This document shows, one piece after another, positions 23,778-37,465 of a stretch of DNA of 64,000 bases; positions within the stretch are counted from its first letter, which is position 1; the number at the start of each line of letters is the position of its first letter. Source of the stretch: Rhynochetos jubatus (taxonomy: Eukaryota > Chordata > Aves > Eurypygiformes > Rhynochetidae); assembly GCA_027574665.1 (NCBI GenBank), contig CM050666.1:744001-808000 (forward strand). The letters are read 5' to 3'. The notes beneath the pieces are model-generated. The model worked only from the letters and a program-made list of their open reading frames with translations. It made no database searches and had not been told where the DNA came from. The translations under genes were made by a program, and so were the position numbers.

Positions 23778-26700
23778 ATGCGCGGCTCGTTGAAGCGTCT
23801 GCCCGAACACGGACATCTGAAGCAGCACTGTAATGCGACCAAACAGAAAGAGTTAGGAGAGAATTTCTTGTCCCTTCTTGCTGCGCCCTTGCAGAGCACT
23901 GCGTGCCAGAGCAGCCGGACCGCTGTGTTGCTTGCAATCTCCAGTTCCAACAGTGGCACAGTTCCTCGGCAACAGAAAGAGCTAGGAAGGAATTGCTTAC
24001 GCTGTTTTCTCTCGCTGTGCTCTAGCAGTTCGTTCCCTTTTCGGCAGAGCGCGGGACCGCTTGCAAAGCTCAGAAACAAACCTCTCCCTTTTCCTCCAAA
24101 AGGGAAAGAGCTACGAGGGAATTTCTTAGCGAAACACTGTTTGTTTTGGCAGAGCACTGCATGCCTCTTAAGACAGAGCTCTGTATCCCCGGGAAGGTCG
24201 AAATCCACAGGGTCACCTTCTCTGTGCTAACAGGCTCGGAGAGGCTCGAATGCGCGGCTCGTTGAAGCGTCTGCCCGAACACGGACATCTGAAGCAGCAC
24301 TGTAATGCGACCAAACAGAAAGAGTTAGGAGAGAATTTCTTGTCCCTTCTTGCTGCGCCCTTGCAGAGCACTGCGTGCCAGAGCAGCCGGACCGCTGTGT
24401 TGCTTGCAATCTCCAGTTCCAACAGTGCCACAGTTCCTCGGCAACAGAAAGAGCTAGGAAGGAATTGCTTACGCTGTTTTCTCTCGCTGTGCTCTAGCAG
24501 TTCGTTCCCTTTTCGGCAGAGCGCGGGACCGCTTGCAAAGCTTAGAAACAAACCTCTCCCTTTTCCTCCAAAAGGGAAAGAGCTACGAGGGAATTTCTTA
24601 GCGAAACCTTGTTTGTTTTGGCAGAGCACTGCATGCCTCTTAAGACAGAGCTCTGTATCCCCGGGAAGGTCGAAATCCACAGGGTCACCTTCTCTGTGCT
24701 AACAGGCTCGGAGAGGCTGGAATGCGCGGCTCGTTGAAGCGTCTGCCCGAACACGGACATCTGAAGCAGCACTGTAATGCGACCAAACAGAAAGAGTTAG
24801 GAGAGAATTTCTTGTCCCTTCTTGCTGCGCCCTTGCAGAGCACTGCGTGCCAGAGCAGCCGGACCGCTGTGTTGCTTGCAATCTCCAGTTCCAACAGTGC
24901 CACAGTTCCTCGGCAACAGAAAGAGCTAGGAAGGAATTGCTTACGCTGTTTTCTCTCGCTGTGCTCTAGCAGTTCGTTCCCTTTTCGGCAGAGCGCGGGA
25001 CCGCTTGCAAAGCTTAGAAACAAAGCTCTCCCTTTTCCTCCAAAAGGGAAAGAGCTACGAGGGAATTTCTTAGCGAAACCTTGTTTGTTTTGGCAGAGCA
25101 CTGCATGCCTCTTAAGACAGAGCTCTGGATCCCCGGGAAGGTCGAAATCCACAGGGTCACCTTCTCTGTGCTAACAGGCTCGGAGAGGCTCGAATGCGCG
25201 GCTCGTTGAAGCGTCTGCCCGAACACGGACATCTGAAGCAGCACTGTAATGCGACCAAACAGAAAGAGTTAGGAGAGAATTTCTTGTCCCTTCTTGCTGC
25301 GCCTTTGCAGAGCACTGCGTGCCAGAGCAGCCGGACCGCTGTGTTGCTTGCAATCTCCAGTTCCAACAGTGCCACAGTTCCTCGGCAACAGAAAGAGCTA
25401 GGAAGGAATTGCTTACGCTGTTTTCTCTCGCTGTGCTCTAGCAGTTCGTTCCCTTTTCGGCAGAGCGCGGGACCGCTTGCAAAGCTTAGAAACAAACCTC
25501 TCCCTTTTCCTCCAAAAGGGAAAGAGCTACGAGGGAATTTCTTAGCGAAACCTTGTTTGTTTTGGCAGAGCACTGCATGCCTCTTAAGACAGAGCTCTGG
25601 ATCCCCGGGAAGGTCGAAATCCACAGGGTCACCTTCTCTGTGCTAACAGGCTCGGAGAGGCTGGAATGCGCGGCTCGTTGAAGCGTCTGCCCGAACACGG
25701 CCATCTGAAGCAGCACTGTAATGCGACCAAACAGAAAGAGTTAGGAGAGAATTTCTTGTCCCTTCTTGCTGCGCCCTTGCAGAGCACTGCGTGCCAGAGC
25801 AGCCGGACCGCTGTGTTGCTTGCAATCTCCAGTTCCAACAGTGCCACAGTTCCTCGGCAACAGAAAGAGCTAGGAAGGAATTGCTTACGCTGTTTTCTCT
25901 CGCTGTGCTCTAGCAGTTCGTTCCCTTTTCGGCAGAGCGCGGGACCGCTTGCAAAGCTTAGAAACAAAGCTCTCCCTTTTCCTCCAAAAGGGAAAGAGCT
26001 ACGAGGGAATTTCTTAGCGAAACCTTGTTTGTTTTGGCAGAGCACTGCATGCCTCTTAAGACAGAGCTCTGTATCCCCGGGAAGGTCGAAATCCACAGGG
26101 TCACCTTCTCTGTGCTAACAGGCTCGGAGAGGCTCGAATGCGCGGCTCGTTGAAGCGTCTGCCCGAACACGGCCATCTGAAGCAGCACTGTAATGCGACC
26201 AAACAGAAAGAGTTAGGAGAGAATTTCTTGTCCCTTCTTGCTGCGCCTTTGCAGAGCACTGCGTGCCAGAGCAGCCGGACCGCTGTGTTGCTTGCAATCT
26301 CCAGTTCCAACAGTGCCACAGTTCCTCGGCAACAGAAAGAGCTAGGAAGGAATTGCTTACGCTGTTTTCTCTCGCTGTGCTCTAGCAGTTCGTTCCCTTT
26401 TCGGCAGAGCGCGGGACCGCTTGCAAAGCTTAGAAACAAAGCTCTCCCTTTTCCTCCAAAAGGGAAAGAGCTACGAGGGAATTTCTTAGAGAAACCTTGT
26501 TTGTTTTGGCAGAGCACTGCATGCCTCTTAAGACAGAGCTCTGTATCCCCGGGAAGGTCGAAATCCACAGGGTCACCTTCTCTGTGCTAACAGGCTCGGA
26601 GAGGCTCGAATGCGCGGCTCGTTGAAGCGTCTGCCCGAACACGGCCATCTGAAGCAGCACTGTAATGCGACCAAACAGAAAGAGTTAGGAGAGAATTTCT

Positions 26701-28969
26701 TGTCCCTTCTTGCTGCGCCCTTGCAGAGCACTGCGTGCCAGAGCAGCCGGACCGCTGTGTTGCTTGCAATCTCCAGTTCCAACAGTGCCACAGTTCCTCG
26801 GCAACAGAAAGAGCTAGGAAGGAATTGCTTACGCTGTTTTCTCTCGCTGTGCTCTAGCAGTTCGTTCCCTTTTCGGCAGAGCGCGGGACCGCTTGCAAAG
26901 CTTAGAAACAAAGCTCTCCCTTTTCCTCCAAAAGGGAAAGAGCTACGAGGGAATTTCTTAGCGAAACCTTGTTTGTTTTGGCAGAGCACTGCATGCCTCT
27001 TAAGACAGAGCTCTGTATCCCCGGGAAGGTCGAAATCCACAGGGTCACCTTCTCTGTGCTAACAGGCTCGGAGAGGCTGGAATGCGCGGCTCGTTGAAGC
27101 GTCTGCCCGAACACGGACATCTGAAGCAGCACTGTAATGCGACCAAACAGAAAGAGTTAGGAGAGAATTTCTTGTCCCTTCTTGCTGCGCCCTTGCAGAG
27201 CACTGCGTGCCAGAGCAGCCGGACCGCTGTGTTGCTTGCAATCTCCAGTTCCAACAGTGCCACAGTTCCTCGGCAACAGAAAGAGCTAGGAAGGAATTGC
27301 TTACGCTGTTTTCTCTCGCTGTGCTCTAGCAGTTCGTTCCCTTTTCGGCAGAGCGCGGGACCGCTTGCAAAGCTTAGAAACAAACCTCTCCCTTTTCCTC
27401 CAAAAGGGAAAGAGCTACGAGGGAATTTCTTAGCGAAACCTTGTTTGTTTTGGCAGAGCACTGCATGCCTCTTAAGACAGAGCTCTGTATCCCCGGGAAG
27501 GTCGAAATCCACAGGGTCACCTTCTCTGTGCTAACAGGCTCGGAGAGGCTGGAATGCGCGGCTCGTTGAAGCGTCTGCCCGAACACGGACATCTGAAGCA
27601 GCACTGTAATGCGACCAAACAGAAAGAGTTAGGAGAGAATTTCTTGTCCCTTCTTGCTGCGCCCTTGCAGAGCACTGCGTGCCAGAGCAGCCGGACCGCT
27701 GTGTTGCTTGCAATCTCCAGTTCCAACAGTGCCACAGTTCCTCGGCAACAGAAAGAGCTAGGAAGGAATTGCTTACGCTGTTTTCTCTCGCTGTGCTCTA
27801 GCAGTTCGTTCCCTTTTCGGCAGAGCGCGGGACCGCTTGCAAAGCTTAGAAACAAAGCTCTCCCTTTTCCTCCAAAAGGGAAAGAGCTACGAGGGAATTT
27901 CTTAGCGAAACCTTGTTTGTTTTGGCAGAGCACTGCATGCCTCTTAAGACAGAGCTCTGTATCCCCGGGAAGGTCGAAATCCACAGGGTCACCTTCTCTG
28001 TGCTAACAGGCTCGGAGAGGCTGGAATGCGCGGCTCGTTGAAGCGTCTGCCCGAACACGGACATCTGAAGCAGCACTGTAATGCGACCAAACAGAAAGAG
28101 TTAGGAGAGAATTTCTTGTCCCTTCTTGCTGCGCCCTTGCAGAGCACTGCGTGCCAGAGCAGCCGGACCGCTGTGTTGCTTGCAATCTCCAGTTCCAACA
28201 GTGCCACAGTTCCTCGGCAACAGAAAGAGCTAGGAAGGAATTGCTTACGCTGTTTTCTCTCGCTGTGCTCTAGCAGTTCGTTCCCTTTTCGGCAGAGCGC
28301 GGGACCGCTTGCAAAGCTTAGAAACAAAGCTCTCCCTTTTCCTCCAAAAGGGAAAGAGCTACGAGGGAATTTCTTAGCGAAACCTTGTTTGTTTTGGCAG
28401 AGCACTGCATGCCTCTTAAGACAGAGCTCTGTATCCCCGGGAAGGTCGAAATCCACAGGGTCACCTTCTCTGTGCTAACAGGCTCGGAGAGGCTGGAATG
28501 CGCGGCTCGTTGAAGCGTCTGCCCGAACACGGACATCTGAAGCAGCACTGTAATGCGACCAAACAGAAAGAGTTAGGAGAGAATTTCTTGTCCCTTCTTG
28601 CTGCGCCCTTGCAGAGCACTGCGTGCCAGAGCAGCCGGACCGCTGTGTTGCTTGCAATCTCCAGTTCCAACAGTGCCACAGTTCCTCGGCAACAGAAAGA
28701 GCTAGGAAGGAATTGCTTACGCTGTTTTCTCTCGCTGTGCTCTAGCAGTTCGTTCCCTTTTCGGCAGAGCGCGGGACCGCTTGCAAAGCTTAGAAACAAA
28801 GCTCTCCCTTTTCCTCCAAAAGGGAAAGAGCTACGAGGGAATTTCTTAGCGAAACCTTGTTTGTTTTGGCAGAGCACTGCATGCCTCTTAAGACAGAGCT
28901 CTGTATCCCCGGGAAGGTCGAAATCCACAGGGTCACCTTCTCTGTGCTAACAGGCTCGGAGAGGCTGGA

Positions 28970-30857
28970 ATGCGCGGCTCGTTGAAGCGTCTGCCCGAAC
29001 ACGGCCATCTGAAGCAGCACTGTAATGCGACCAAACAGAAAGAGTTAGGAGAGAATTTCTTGTCCCTTCTTGCTGCGCCCTTGCAGAGCACTGCGTGCCA
29101 GAGCAGCCGGACCGCTGTGTTGCTTGCAATCTCCAGTTCCAACAGTGCCACAGTTCCTCGGCAACAGAAAGAGCTAGGAAGGAATTGCTTACGCTGTTTT
29201 CTCTCGCTGTGCTCTAGCAGTTCGTTCCCTTTTCGGCAGAGCGCGGGACCGCTTGCAAAGCTTAGAAACAAACCTCTCCCTTTTCCTCCAAAAGGGAAAG
29301 AGCTACGAGGGAATTTCTTAGCGAAACACTGTTTGTTTTGGCAGAGCACTGCATGCCTCTTAAGACAGAGCTCTGTATCCCCGGGAAGGTCGAAATCCAC
29401 AGGGTCACCTTCTCTGTGCTAACAGGCTCGGAGAGGCTGGAATGCGCGGCTCGTTGAAGCGTCTGCCCGAACACGGCCATCTGAAGCAGCACTGTAATGC
29501 GACCAAACAGAAAGAGTTAGGAGAGAATTTCTTGTCCCTTCTTGCTGCGCCCTTGCAGAGCACTGTGTGCCAGAGCAGCCGGACCGCTGTGTTGCTTGCA
29601 ATCTCCAGTTCCAACAGTGCCACAGTTCCTCGGCAACAGAAAGAGCTAGGAAGGAATTGCTTACGCTGTTTTCTCTCGCTGTGCTCTAGCAGTTCGTTCC
29701 CTTTTCGGCAGAGCGCGGGACCGCTTGCAAAGCTTAGAAACAAAGCTCTCCCTTTTCCTCCAAAAGGGAAAGAGCTACGAGGGAATTTCTTAGCGAAACC
29801 TTGTTTGTTTTGGCAGAGCACTGCATGCCTCTTAAGACAGAGCTCTGGATCCCCGGGAAGGTCGAAATCCACAGGGTCACCTTCTCTGTGCTAACAGGCT
29901 CGGAGAGGCTCGAATGCGCGGCTCGTTGAAGCGTCTGCCCGAACACGGACATCTGAAGCAGCACTGTAATGCGACCAAACAGAAAGAGTTAGGAGAGAAT
30001 TTCTTGTCCCTTCTTGCTGCGCCCTTGCAGAGCACTGCGTGCCAGAGCAGCCGGACCGCTGTGTTGCTTGCAATCTCCAGTTCCAACAGTGCCACAGTTC
30101 CTCGGCAACAGAAAGAGCTAGGAAGGAATTGCTTACGCTGTTTTCTCTCGCTGTGCTCTAGCAGTTCGTTCCCTTTTCGGCAGAGCGCGGGACCGCTTGC
30201 AAAGCTCAGAAACAAACCTCTCCCTTTTCCTCCAAAAGGGAAAGAGCTACGAGGGAATTTCTTAGCGAAACCTTGTTTGTTTTGGCAGAGCACTGCATGC
30301 CTCTTAAGACAGAGCTCTGGATCCCCGGGAAAGTCGAAATCCACAGGGTCACCTTCTCTGTGCTAACAGGCTCGGAGAGGCTCGAATGCGCGGCTCGTTG
30401 AAGCGTCTGCCCGAACACGGACATCTGAAGCAGCACTGTAATGCGACCAAACAGAAAGAGTTAGGAGAGAATTTCTTGTCCCTTCTTGCTGCGCCTTTGC
30501 AGAGCACTGCGTGCCAGAGCAGCCGGACCGCTGTGTTGCTTGCAATCTCCAGTTGCAACAGTGCCACAGTTCCTCGGCAACAGAAAGAGCTAGGAAGGAA
30601 TTGCTTACGCTGTTTTCTCTCGCTGTGCTCTAGCAGTTCGTTCCCTTCTCGGCAGAGCGCGGGACCGCTTGCAAAGCTTAGAAACAAAGCTCTCCCTTTT
30701 CCTCCAAAAGGGAAAGAGCTACGAGGGAATTTCTTAGCGAAACCTTGTTTGTTTTGGCAGAGCACTGCATGCCTCTTAAGACAGAGCTCTGTATCCCCGG
30801 GAAGGTCGAAATCCACAGGGTCACCTTCTCTGTGCTAACAGGCTCGGAGAGGCTGGA
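28970..30857 (+). repeat. Four-monomer block, left copy (3,304-bp spacing)
   Basis: Four monomers in order: acactg state with c at 304; t at offset 125 with g at 407; c at 294 with g at 407 and a at 419; c at 263 with g at 170. The same order is found 3,304 bp (seven monomers) downstream at 32274-34161. The first three pairs match at all the recurring sites I compared. The fourth pair differs at offsets 304 and 353. Confidence 0.75.
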
Positions 30858-32273
30858 ATGCGCGGCTCGTTGAAGCGTCTGCCCGAACACGGACATCTGA
30901 AGCAGCACTGTAATGCGACCAAACAGAAAGAGTTAGGAGAGAATTTCTTGTCCCTTCTTGCTGCGCCCTTGCAGAGCACTGCGTGCCAGAGCAGCCGGAC
31001 CGCTGTGTTGCTTGCAATCTCCAGTTCCAACAGTGCCACAGTTCCTCGGCAACAGAAAGAGCTAGGAAGGAATTGCTTACGCTGTTTTCTCTCGCTGTGC
31101 TCTAGCAGTTCGTTCCCTTTTCGGCAGAGCGCGGGACCGCTTGCAAAGCTCAGAAACAAACCTCTCCCTTTTCCTCCAAAAGGGAAAGAGCTACGAGGGA
31201 ATTTCTTAGCGAAACCTTGTTTGTTTTGGCAGAGCACTGCATGCCTCTTAAGACAGAGCTCTGTATCCCCGGGAAGGTCGAAATCCACAGGGTCACCTTC
31301 TCTGTGCTAACAGGCTCGGAGAGGCTGGAATGCGCGGCTCGTTGAAGCGTCTGCCCGAACACGGACATCTGAAGCAGCACTGTAATGCGACCAAACAGAA
31401 AGAGTTAGGAGAGAATTTCTTGTCCCTTCTTGCTGCGCCCTTGCAGAGCACTGCGTGCCAGAGCAGCCGGACCGCTGTGTTGCTTGCAATCTCCAGTTCC
31501 AACAGTGCCACAGTTCCTCGGCAACAGAAAGAGCTAGGAAGGAATTGCTTACGCTGTTTTCTCTCGCTGTGCTCTAGCAGTTCGTTCCCTTTTCGGCAGA
31601 GCGCGGGACCGCTTGCAAAGCTTAGAAACAAACCTCTCCCTTTTCCTCCAAAAGGGAAAGAGCTACGAGGGAATTTCTTAGCGAAACCTTGTTTGTTTTG
31701 GCAGAGCACTGCATGCCTCTTAAGACAGAGCTCTGTATCCCCGGGAAGGTCGAAATCCACAGGGTCACCTTCTCTGTGCTAACAGGCTCGGAGAGGCTGG
31801 AATGCGCGGCTCGTTGAAGCGTCTGCCCGAACACGGCCATCTGAAGCAGCACTGTAATGCGACCAAACAGAAAGAGTTAGGAGAGAATTTCTTGTCCCTT
31901 CTTGCTGCGCCCTTGCAGAGCACTGCGTGCCAGAGCAGCCGGACCGCTGTGTTGCTTGCAATCTCCAGTTCCAACAGTGCCACAGTTCCTCGGCAACAGA
32001 AAGAGCTAGGAAGGAATTGCTTACGCTGTTTTCTCTCGCTGTGCTCTAGCAGTTCGTTCCCTTTTCGGCAGAGCGCGGGACCGCTTGCAAAGCTTAGAAA
32101 CAAAGCTCTCCCTTTTCCTCCAAAAGGGAAAGAGCTACGAGGGAATTTCTTAGCGAAACCTTGTTTGTTTTGGCAGAGCACTGCATGCCTCTTAAGACAG
32201 AGCTCTGTATCCCCGGGAAGGTCGAAATCCACAGGGTCACCTTCTCTGTGCTAACAGGCTCGGAGAGGCTGGA

Positions 32274-34161
32274 ATGCGCGGCTCGTTGAAGCGTCTGCCC
32301 GAACACGGCCATCTGAAGCAGCACTGTAATGCGACCAAACAGAAAGAGTTAGGAGAGAATTTCTTGTCCCTTCTTGCTGCGCCCTTGCAGAGCACTGCGT
32401 GCCAGAGCAGCCGGACCGCTGTGTTGCTTGCAATCTCCAGTTCCAACAGTGCCACAGTTCCTCGGCAACAGAAAGAGCTAGGAAGGAATTGCTTACGCTG
32501 TTTTCTCTCGCTGTGCTCTAGCAGTTCGTTCCCTTTTCGGCAGAGCGCGGGACCGCTTGCAAAGCTTAGAAACAAACCTCTCCCTTTTCCTCCAAAAGGG
32601 AAAGAGCTACGAGGGAATTTCTTAGCGAAACACTGTTTGTTTTGGCAGAGCACTGCATGCCTCTTAAGACAGAGCTCTGTATCCCCGGGAAGGTCGAAAT
32701 CCACAGGGTCACCTTCTCTGTGCTAACAGGCTCGGAGAGGCTGGAATGCGCGGCTCGTTGAAGCGTCTGCCCGAACACGGCCATCTGAAGCAGCACTGTA
32801 ATGCGACCAAACAGAAAGAGTTAGGAGAGAATTTCTTGTCCCTTCTTGCTGCGCCCTTGCAGAGCACTGTGTGCCAGAGCAGCCGGACCGCTGTGTTGCT
32901 TGCAATCTCCAGTTCCAACAGTGCCACAGTTCCTCGGCAACAGAAAGAGCTAGGAAGGAATTGCTTACGCTGTTTTCTCTCGCTGTGCTCTAGCAGTTCG
33001 TTCCCTTTTCGGCAGAGCGCGGGACCGCTTGCAAAGCTTAGAAACAAAGCTCTCCCTTTTCCTCCAAAAGGGAAAGAGCTACGAGGGAATTTCTTAGCGA
33101 AACCTTGTTTGTTTTGGCAGAGCACTGCATGCCTCTTAAGACAGAGCTCTGGATCCCCGGGAAGGTCGAAATCCACAGGGTCACCTTCTCTGTGCTAACA
33201 GGCTCGGAGAGGCTCGAATGCGCGGCTCGTTGAAGCGTCTGCCCGAACACGGACATCTGAAGCAGCACTGTAATGCGACCAAACAGAAAGAGTTAGGAGA
33301 GAATTTCTTGTCCCTTCTTGCTGCGCCCTTGCAGAGCACTGCGTGCCAGAGCAGCCGGACCGCTGTGTTGCTTGCAATCTCCAGTTCCAACAGTGCCACA
33401 GTTCCTCGGCAACAGAAAGAGCTAGGAAGGAATTGCTTACGCTGTTTTCTCTCGCTGTGCTCTAGCAGTTCGTTCCCTTTTCGGCAGAGCGCGGGACCGC
33501 TTGCAAAGCTCAGAAACAAACCTCTCCCTTTTCCTCCAAAAGGGAAAGAGCTACGAGGGAATTTCTTAGCGAAACCTTGTTTGTTTTGGCAGAGCACTGC
33601 ATGCCTCTTAAGACAGAGCTCTGGATCCCCGGGAAAGTCGAAATCCACAGGGTCACCTTCTCTGTGCTAACAGGCTCGGAGAGGCTCGAATGCGCGGCTC
33701 GTTGAAGCGTCTGCCCGAACACGGACATCTGAAGCAGCACTGTAATGCGACCAAACAGAAAGAGTTAGGAGAGAATTTCTTGTCCCTTCTTGCTGCGCCT
33801 TTGCAGAGCACTGCGTGCCAGAGCAGCCGGACCGCTGTGTTGCTTGCAATCTCCAGTTGCAACAGTGCCACAGTTCCTCGGCAACAGAAAGAGCTAGGAA
33901 GGAATTGCTTACGCTGTTTTCTCTCGCTGTGCTCTAGCAGTTCGTTCCCTTCTCGGCAGAGCGCGGGACCGCTTGCAAAGCTTAGAAACAAACCTCTCCC
34001 TTTTCCTCCAAAAGGGAAAGAGCTACGAGGGAATTTCTTAGAGAAACCTTGTTTGTTTTGGCAGAGCACTGCATGCCTCTTAAGACAGAGCTCTGTATCC
34101 CCGGGAAGGTCGAAATCCACAGGGTCACCTTCTCTGTGCTAACAGGCTCGGAGAGGCTCGA
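32274..34161 (+). repeat. Four-monomer block, right copy (3,304-bp spacing)
   Basis: This is the right-hand partner of 28970-30857. The two blocks, plus the three monomers between them, could be the remains of a tandem seven-monomer duplication whose later monomers were overwritten by conversion. The monomers after the right copy do not match those after the left copy. Confidence 0.72.
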
Positions 34162-37100
34162 ATGCGCGGCTCGTTGAAGCGTCTGCCCGAACACGGACAT
34201 CTGAAGCAGCACTGTAATGCGACCAAACAGAAAGAGTTAGGAGAGAATTTCTTGTCCCTTCTTGCTGCGCCCTTGCAGAGCACTGCGTGCCAGAGCAGCC
34301 GGACCGCTGTGTTGCTTGCAATCTCCAGTTCCAACAGTGCCACAGTTCCTCGGCAACAGAAAGAGCTAGGAAGGAATTGCTTACGCTGTTTTCTCTCGCT
34401 GTGCTCTAGCAGTTCGTTCCCTTTTCGGCAGAGCGCGGGACCGCTTGCAAAGCTTAGAAACAAAGCTCTCCCTTTTCCTCCAAAAGGGAAAGAGCTACGA
34501 GGGAATTTCTTAGAGAAACCTTGTTTGTTTTGGCAGAGCACTGCATGCCTCTTAAGACAGAGCTCTGTATCCCCGGGAAGGTCGAAATCCACAGGGTCAC
34601 CTTCTCTGTGCTAACAGGCTCGGAGAGGCTGGAATGCGCGGCTCGTTGAAGCGTCTGCCCGAACACGGCCATCTGAAGCAGCACTGTAATGCGACCAAAC
34701 AGAAAGAGTTAGGAGAGAATTTCTTGTCCCTTCTTGCTGCGCCCTTGCAGAGCACTGCGTGCCAGAGCAGCCGGACCGCTGTGTTGCTTGCAATCTCCAG
34801 TTCCAACAGTGCCACAGTTCCTCGGCAACAGAAAGAGCTAGGAAGGAATTGCTTACGCTGTTTTCTCTCGCTGTGCTCTAGCAGTTCGTTCCCTTTTCGG
34901 CAGAGCGCGGGACCGCTTGCAAAGCTTAGAAACAAAGCTCTCCCTTTTCCTCCAAAAGGGAAAGAGCTACGAGGGAATTTCTTAGCGAAACCTTGTTTGT
35001 TTTGGCAGAGCACTGCATGCCTCTTAAGACAGAGCTCTGTATCCCCGGGAAGGTCGAAATCCACAGGGTCACCTTCTCTGTGCTAACAGGCTCGGAGAGG
35101 CTGGAATGCGCGGCTCGTTGAAGCGTCTGCCCGAACACGGACATCTGAAGCAGCACTGTAATGCGACCAAACAGAAAGAGTTAGGAGAGAATTTCTTGTC
35201 CCTTCTTGCTGCGCCCTTGCAGAGCACTGCGTGCCAGAGCAGCCGGACCGCTGTGTTGCTTGCAATCTCCAGTTGCAACAGTGCCACAGTTCCTCGGCAA
35301 CAGAAAGAGCTAGGAAGGAATTGCTTACGCTGTTTTCTCTCGCTGTGCTCTAGCAGTTCGTTCCCTTTTCGGCAGAGCGCGGGACCGCTTGCAAAGCTTA
35401 GAAACAAACCTCTCCCTTTTCCTCCAAAAGGGAAAGAGCTACGAGGGAATTTCTTAGCGAAACCTTGTTTGTTTTGGCAGAGCACTGCATGCCTCTTAAG
35501 ACAGAGCTCTGTATCCCCGGGAAGGTCGAAATCCACAGGGTCACCTTCTCTGTGCTAACAGGCTCGGAGAGGCTGGAATGCGCGGCTCGTTGAAGCGTCT
35601 GCCCGAACACGGACATCTGAAGCAGCACTGTAATGCGACCAAACAGAAAGAGTTAGGAGAGAATTTCTTGTCCCTTCTTGCTGCGCCCTTGCAGAGCACT
35701 GCGTGCCAGAGCAGCCGGACCGCTGTGTTGCTTGCAATCTCCAGTTCCAACAGTGCCACAGTTCCTCGGCAACAGAAAGAGCTAGGAAGGAATTGCTTAC
35801 GCTGTTTTCTCTCGCTGTGCTCTAGCAGTTCGTTCCCTTTTCGGCAGAGCGCGGGACCGCTTGCAAAGCTTAGAAACAAACCTCTCCCTTTTCCTCCAAA
35901 AGGGAAAGAGCTACGAGGGAATTTCTTAGCGAAACCTTGTTTGTTTTGGCAGAGCACTGCATGCCTCTTAAGACAGAGCTCTGTATCCCCGGGAAGGTCG
36001 AAATCCACAGGGTCACCTTCTCTGTGCTAACAGGCTCGGAGAGGCTGGAATGCGCGGCTCGTTGAAGCGTCTGCCCGAACACGGCCATCTGAAGCAGCAC
36101 TGTAATGCGACCAAACAGAAAGAGTTAGGAGAGAATTTCTTGTCCCTTCTTGCTGCGCCCTTGCAGAGCACTGCGTGCCAGAGCAGCCGGACCGCTGTGT
36201 TGCTTGCAATCTCCAGTTGCAACAGTGCCACAGTTCCTCGGCAACAGAAAGAGCTAGGAAGGAATTGCTTACGCTGTTTTCTCTCGCTGTGCTCTAGCAG
36301 TTCGTTCCCTTTTCGGCAGAGCGCGGGACCGCTTGCAAAGCTTAGAAACAAAGCTCTCCCTTTTCCTCCAAAAGGGAAAGAGCTACGAGGGAATTTCTTA
36401 GCGAAACCTTGTTTGTTTTGGCAGAGCACTGCATGCCTCTTAAGACAGAGCTCTGTATCCCCGGGAAGGTCGAAATCCACAGGGTCACCTTCTCTGTGCT
36501 AACAGGCTCGGAGAGGCTGGAATGCGCGGCTCGTTGAAGCGTCTGCCCGAACACGGACATCTGAAGCAGCACTGTAATGCGACCAAACAGAAAGAGTTAG
36601 GAGAGAATTTCTTGTCCCTTCTTGCTGCGCCCTTGCAGAGCACTGCGTGCCAGAGCAGCCGGACCGCTGTGTTGCTTGCAATCTCCAGTTCCAACAGTGC
36701 CACAGTTCCTCGGCAACAGAAAGAGCTAGGAAGGAATTGCTTACGCTGTTTTCTCTCGCTGTGCTCTAGCAGTTCGTTCCCTTTTCGGCAGAGCGCGGGA
36801 CCGCTTGCAAAGCTTAGAAACAAACCTCTCCCTTTTCCTCCAAAAGGGAAAGAGCTACGAGGGAATTTCTTAGCGAAACCTTGTTTGTTTTGGCAGAGCA
36901 CTGCATGCCTCTTAAGACAGAGCTCTGTATCCCCGGGAAGGTCGAAATCCACAGGGTCACCTTCTCTGTGCTAACAGGCTCGGAGAGGCTGGAATGCGCG
37001 GCTCGTTGAAGCGTCTGCCCGAACACGGCCATCTGAAGCAGCACTGTAATGCGACCAAACAGAAAGAGTTAGGAGAGAATTTCTTGTCCCTTCTTGCTGC

Positions 37101-37465
37101 GCCCTTGCAGAGCACTGCGTGCCAGAGCAGCCGGACCGCTGTGTTGCTTGCAATCTCCAGTTCCAACAGTGCCACAGTTCCTCGGCAACAGAAAGAGCTA
37201 GGAAGGAATTGCTTACGCTGTTTTCTCTCGCTGTGCTCTAGCAGTTCGTTCCCTTTTCGGCAGAGCGCGGGACCGCTTGCAAAGCTCAGAAACAAACCTC
37301 TCCCTTTTCCTCCAAAAGGGAAAGAGCTACGAGGGAATTTCTTAGCGAAACACTGTTTGTTTTGGCAGAGCACTGCATGCCTCTTAAGACAGAGCTCTGG
37401 ATCCCCGGGAAAGTCGAAATCCACAGGGTCACCTTCTCTGTGCTAACAGGCTCGGAGAGGCTCGA

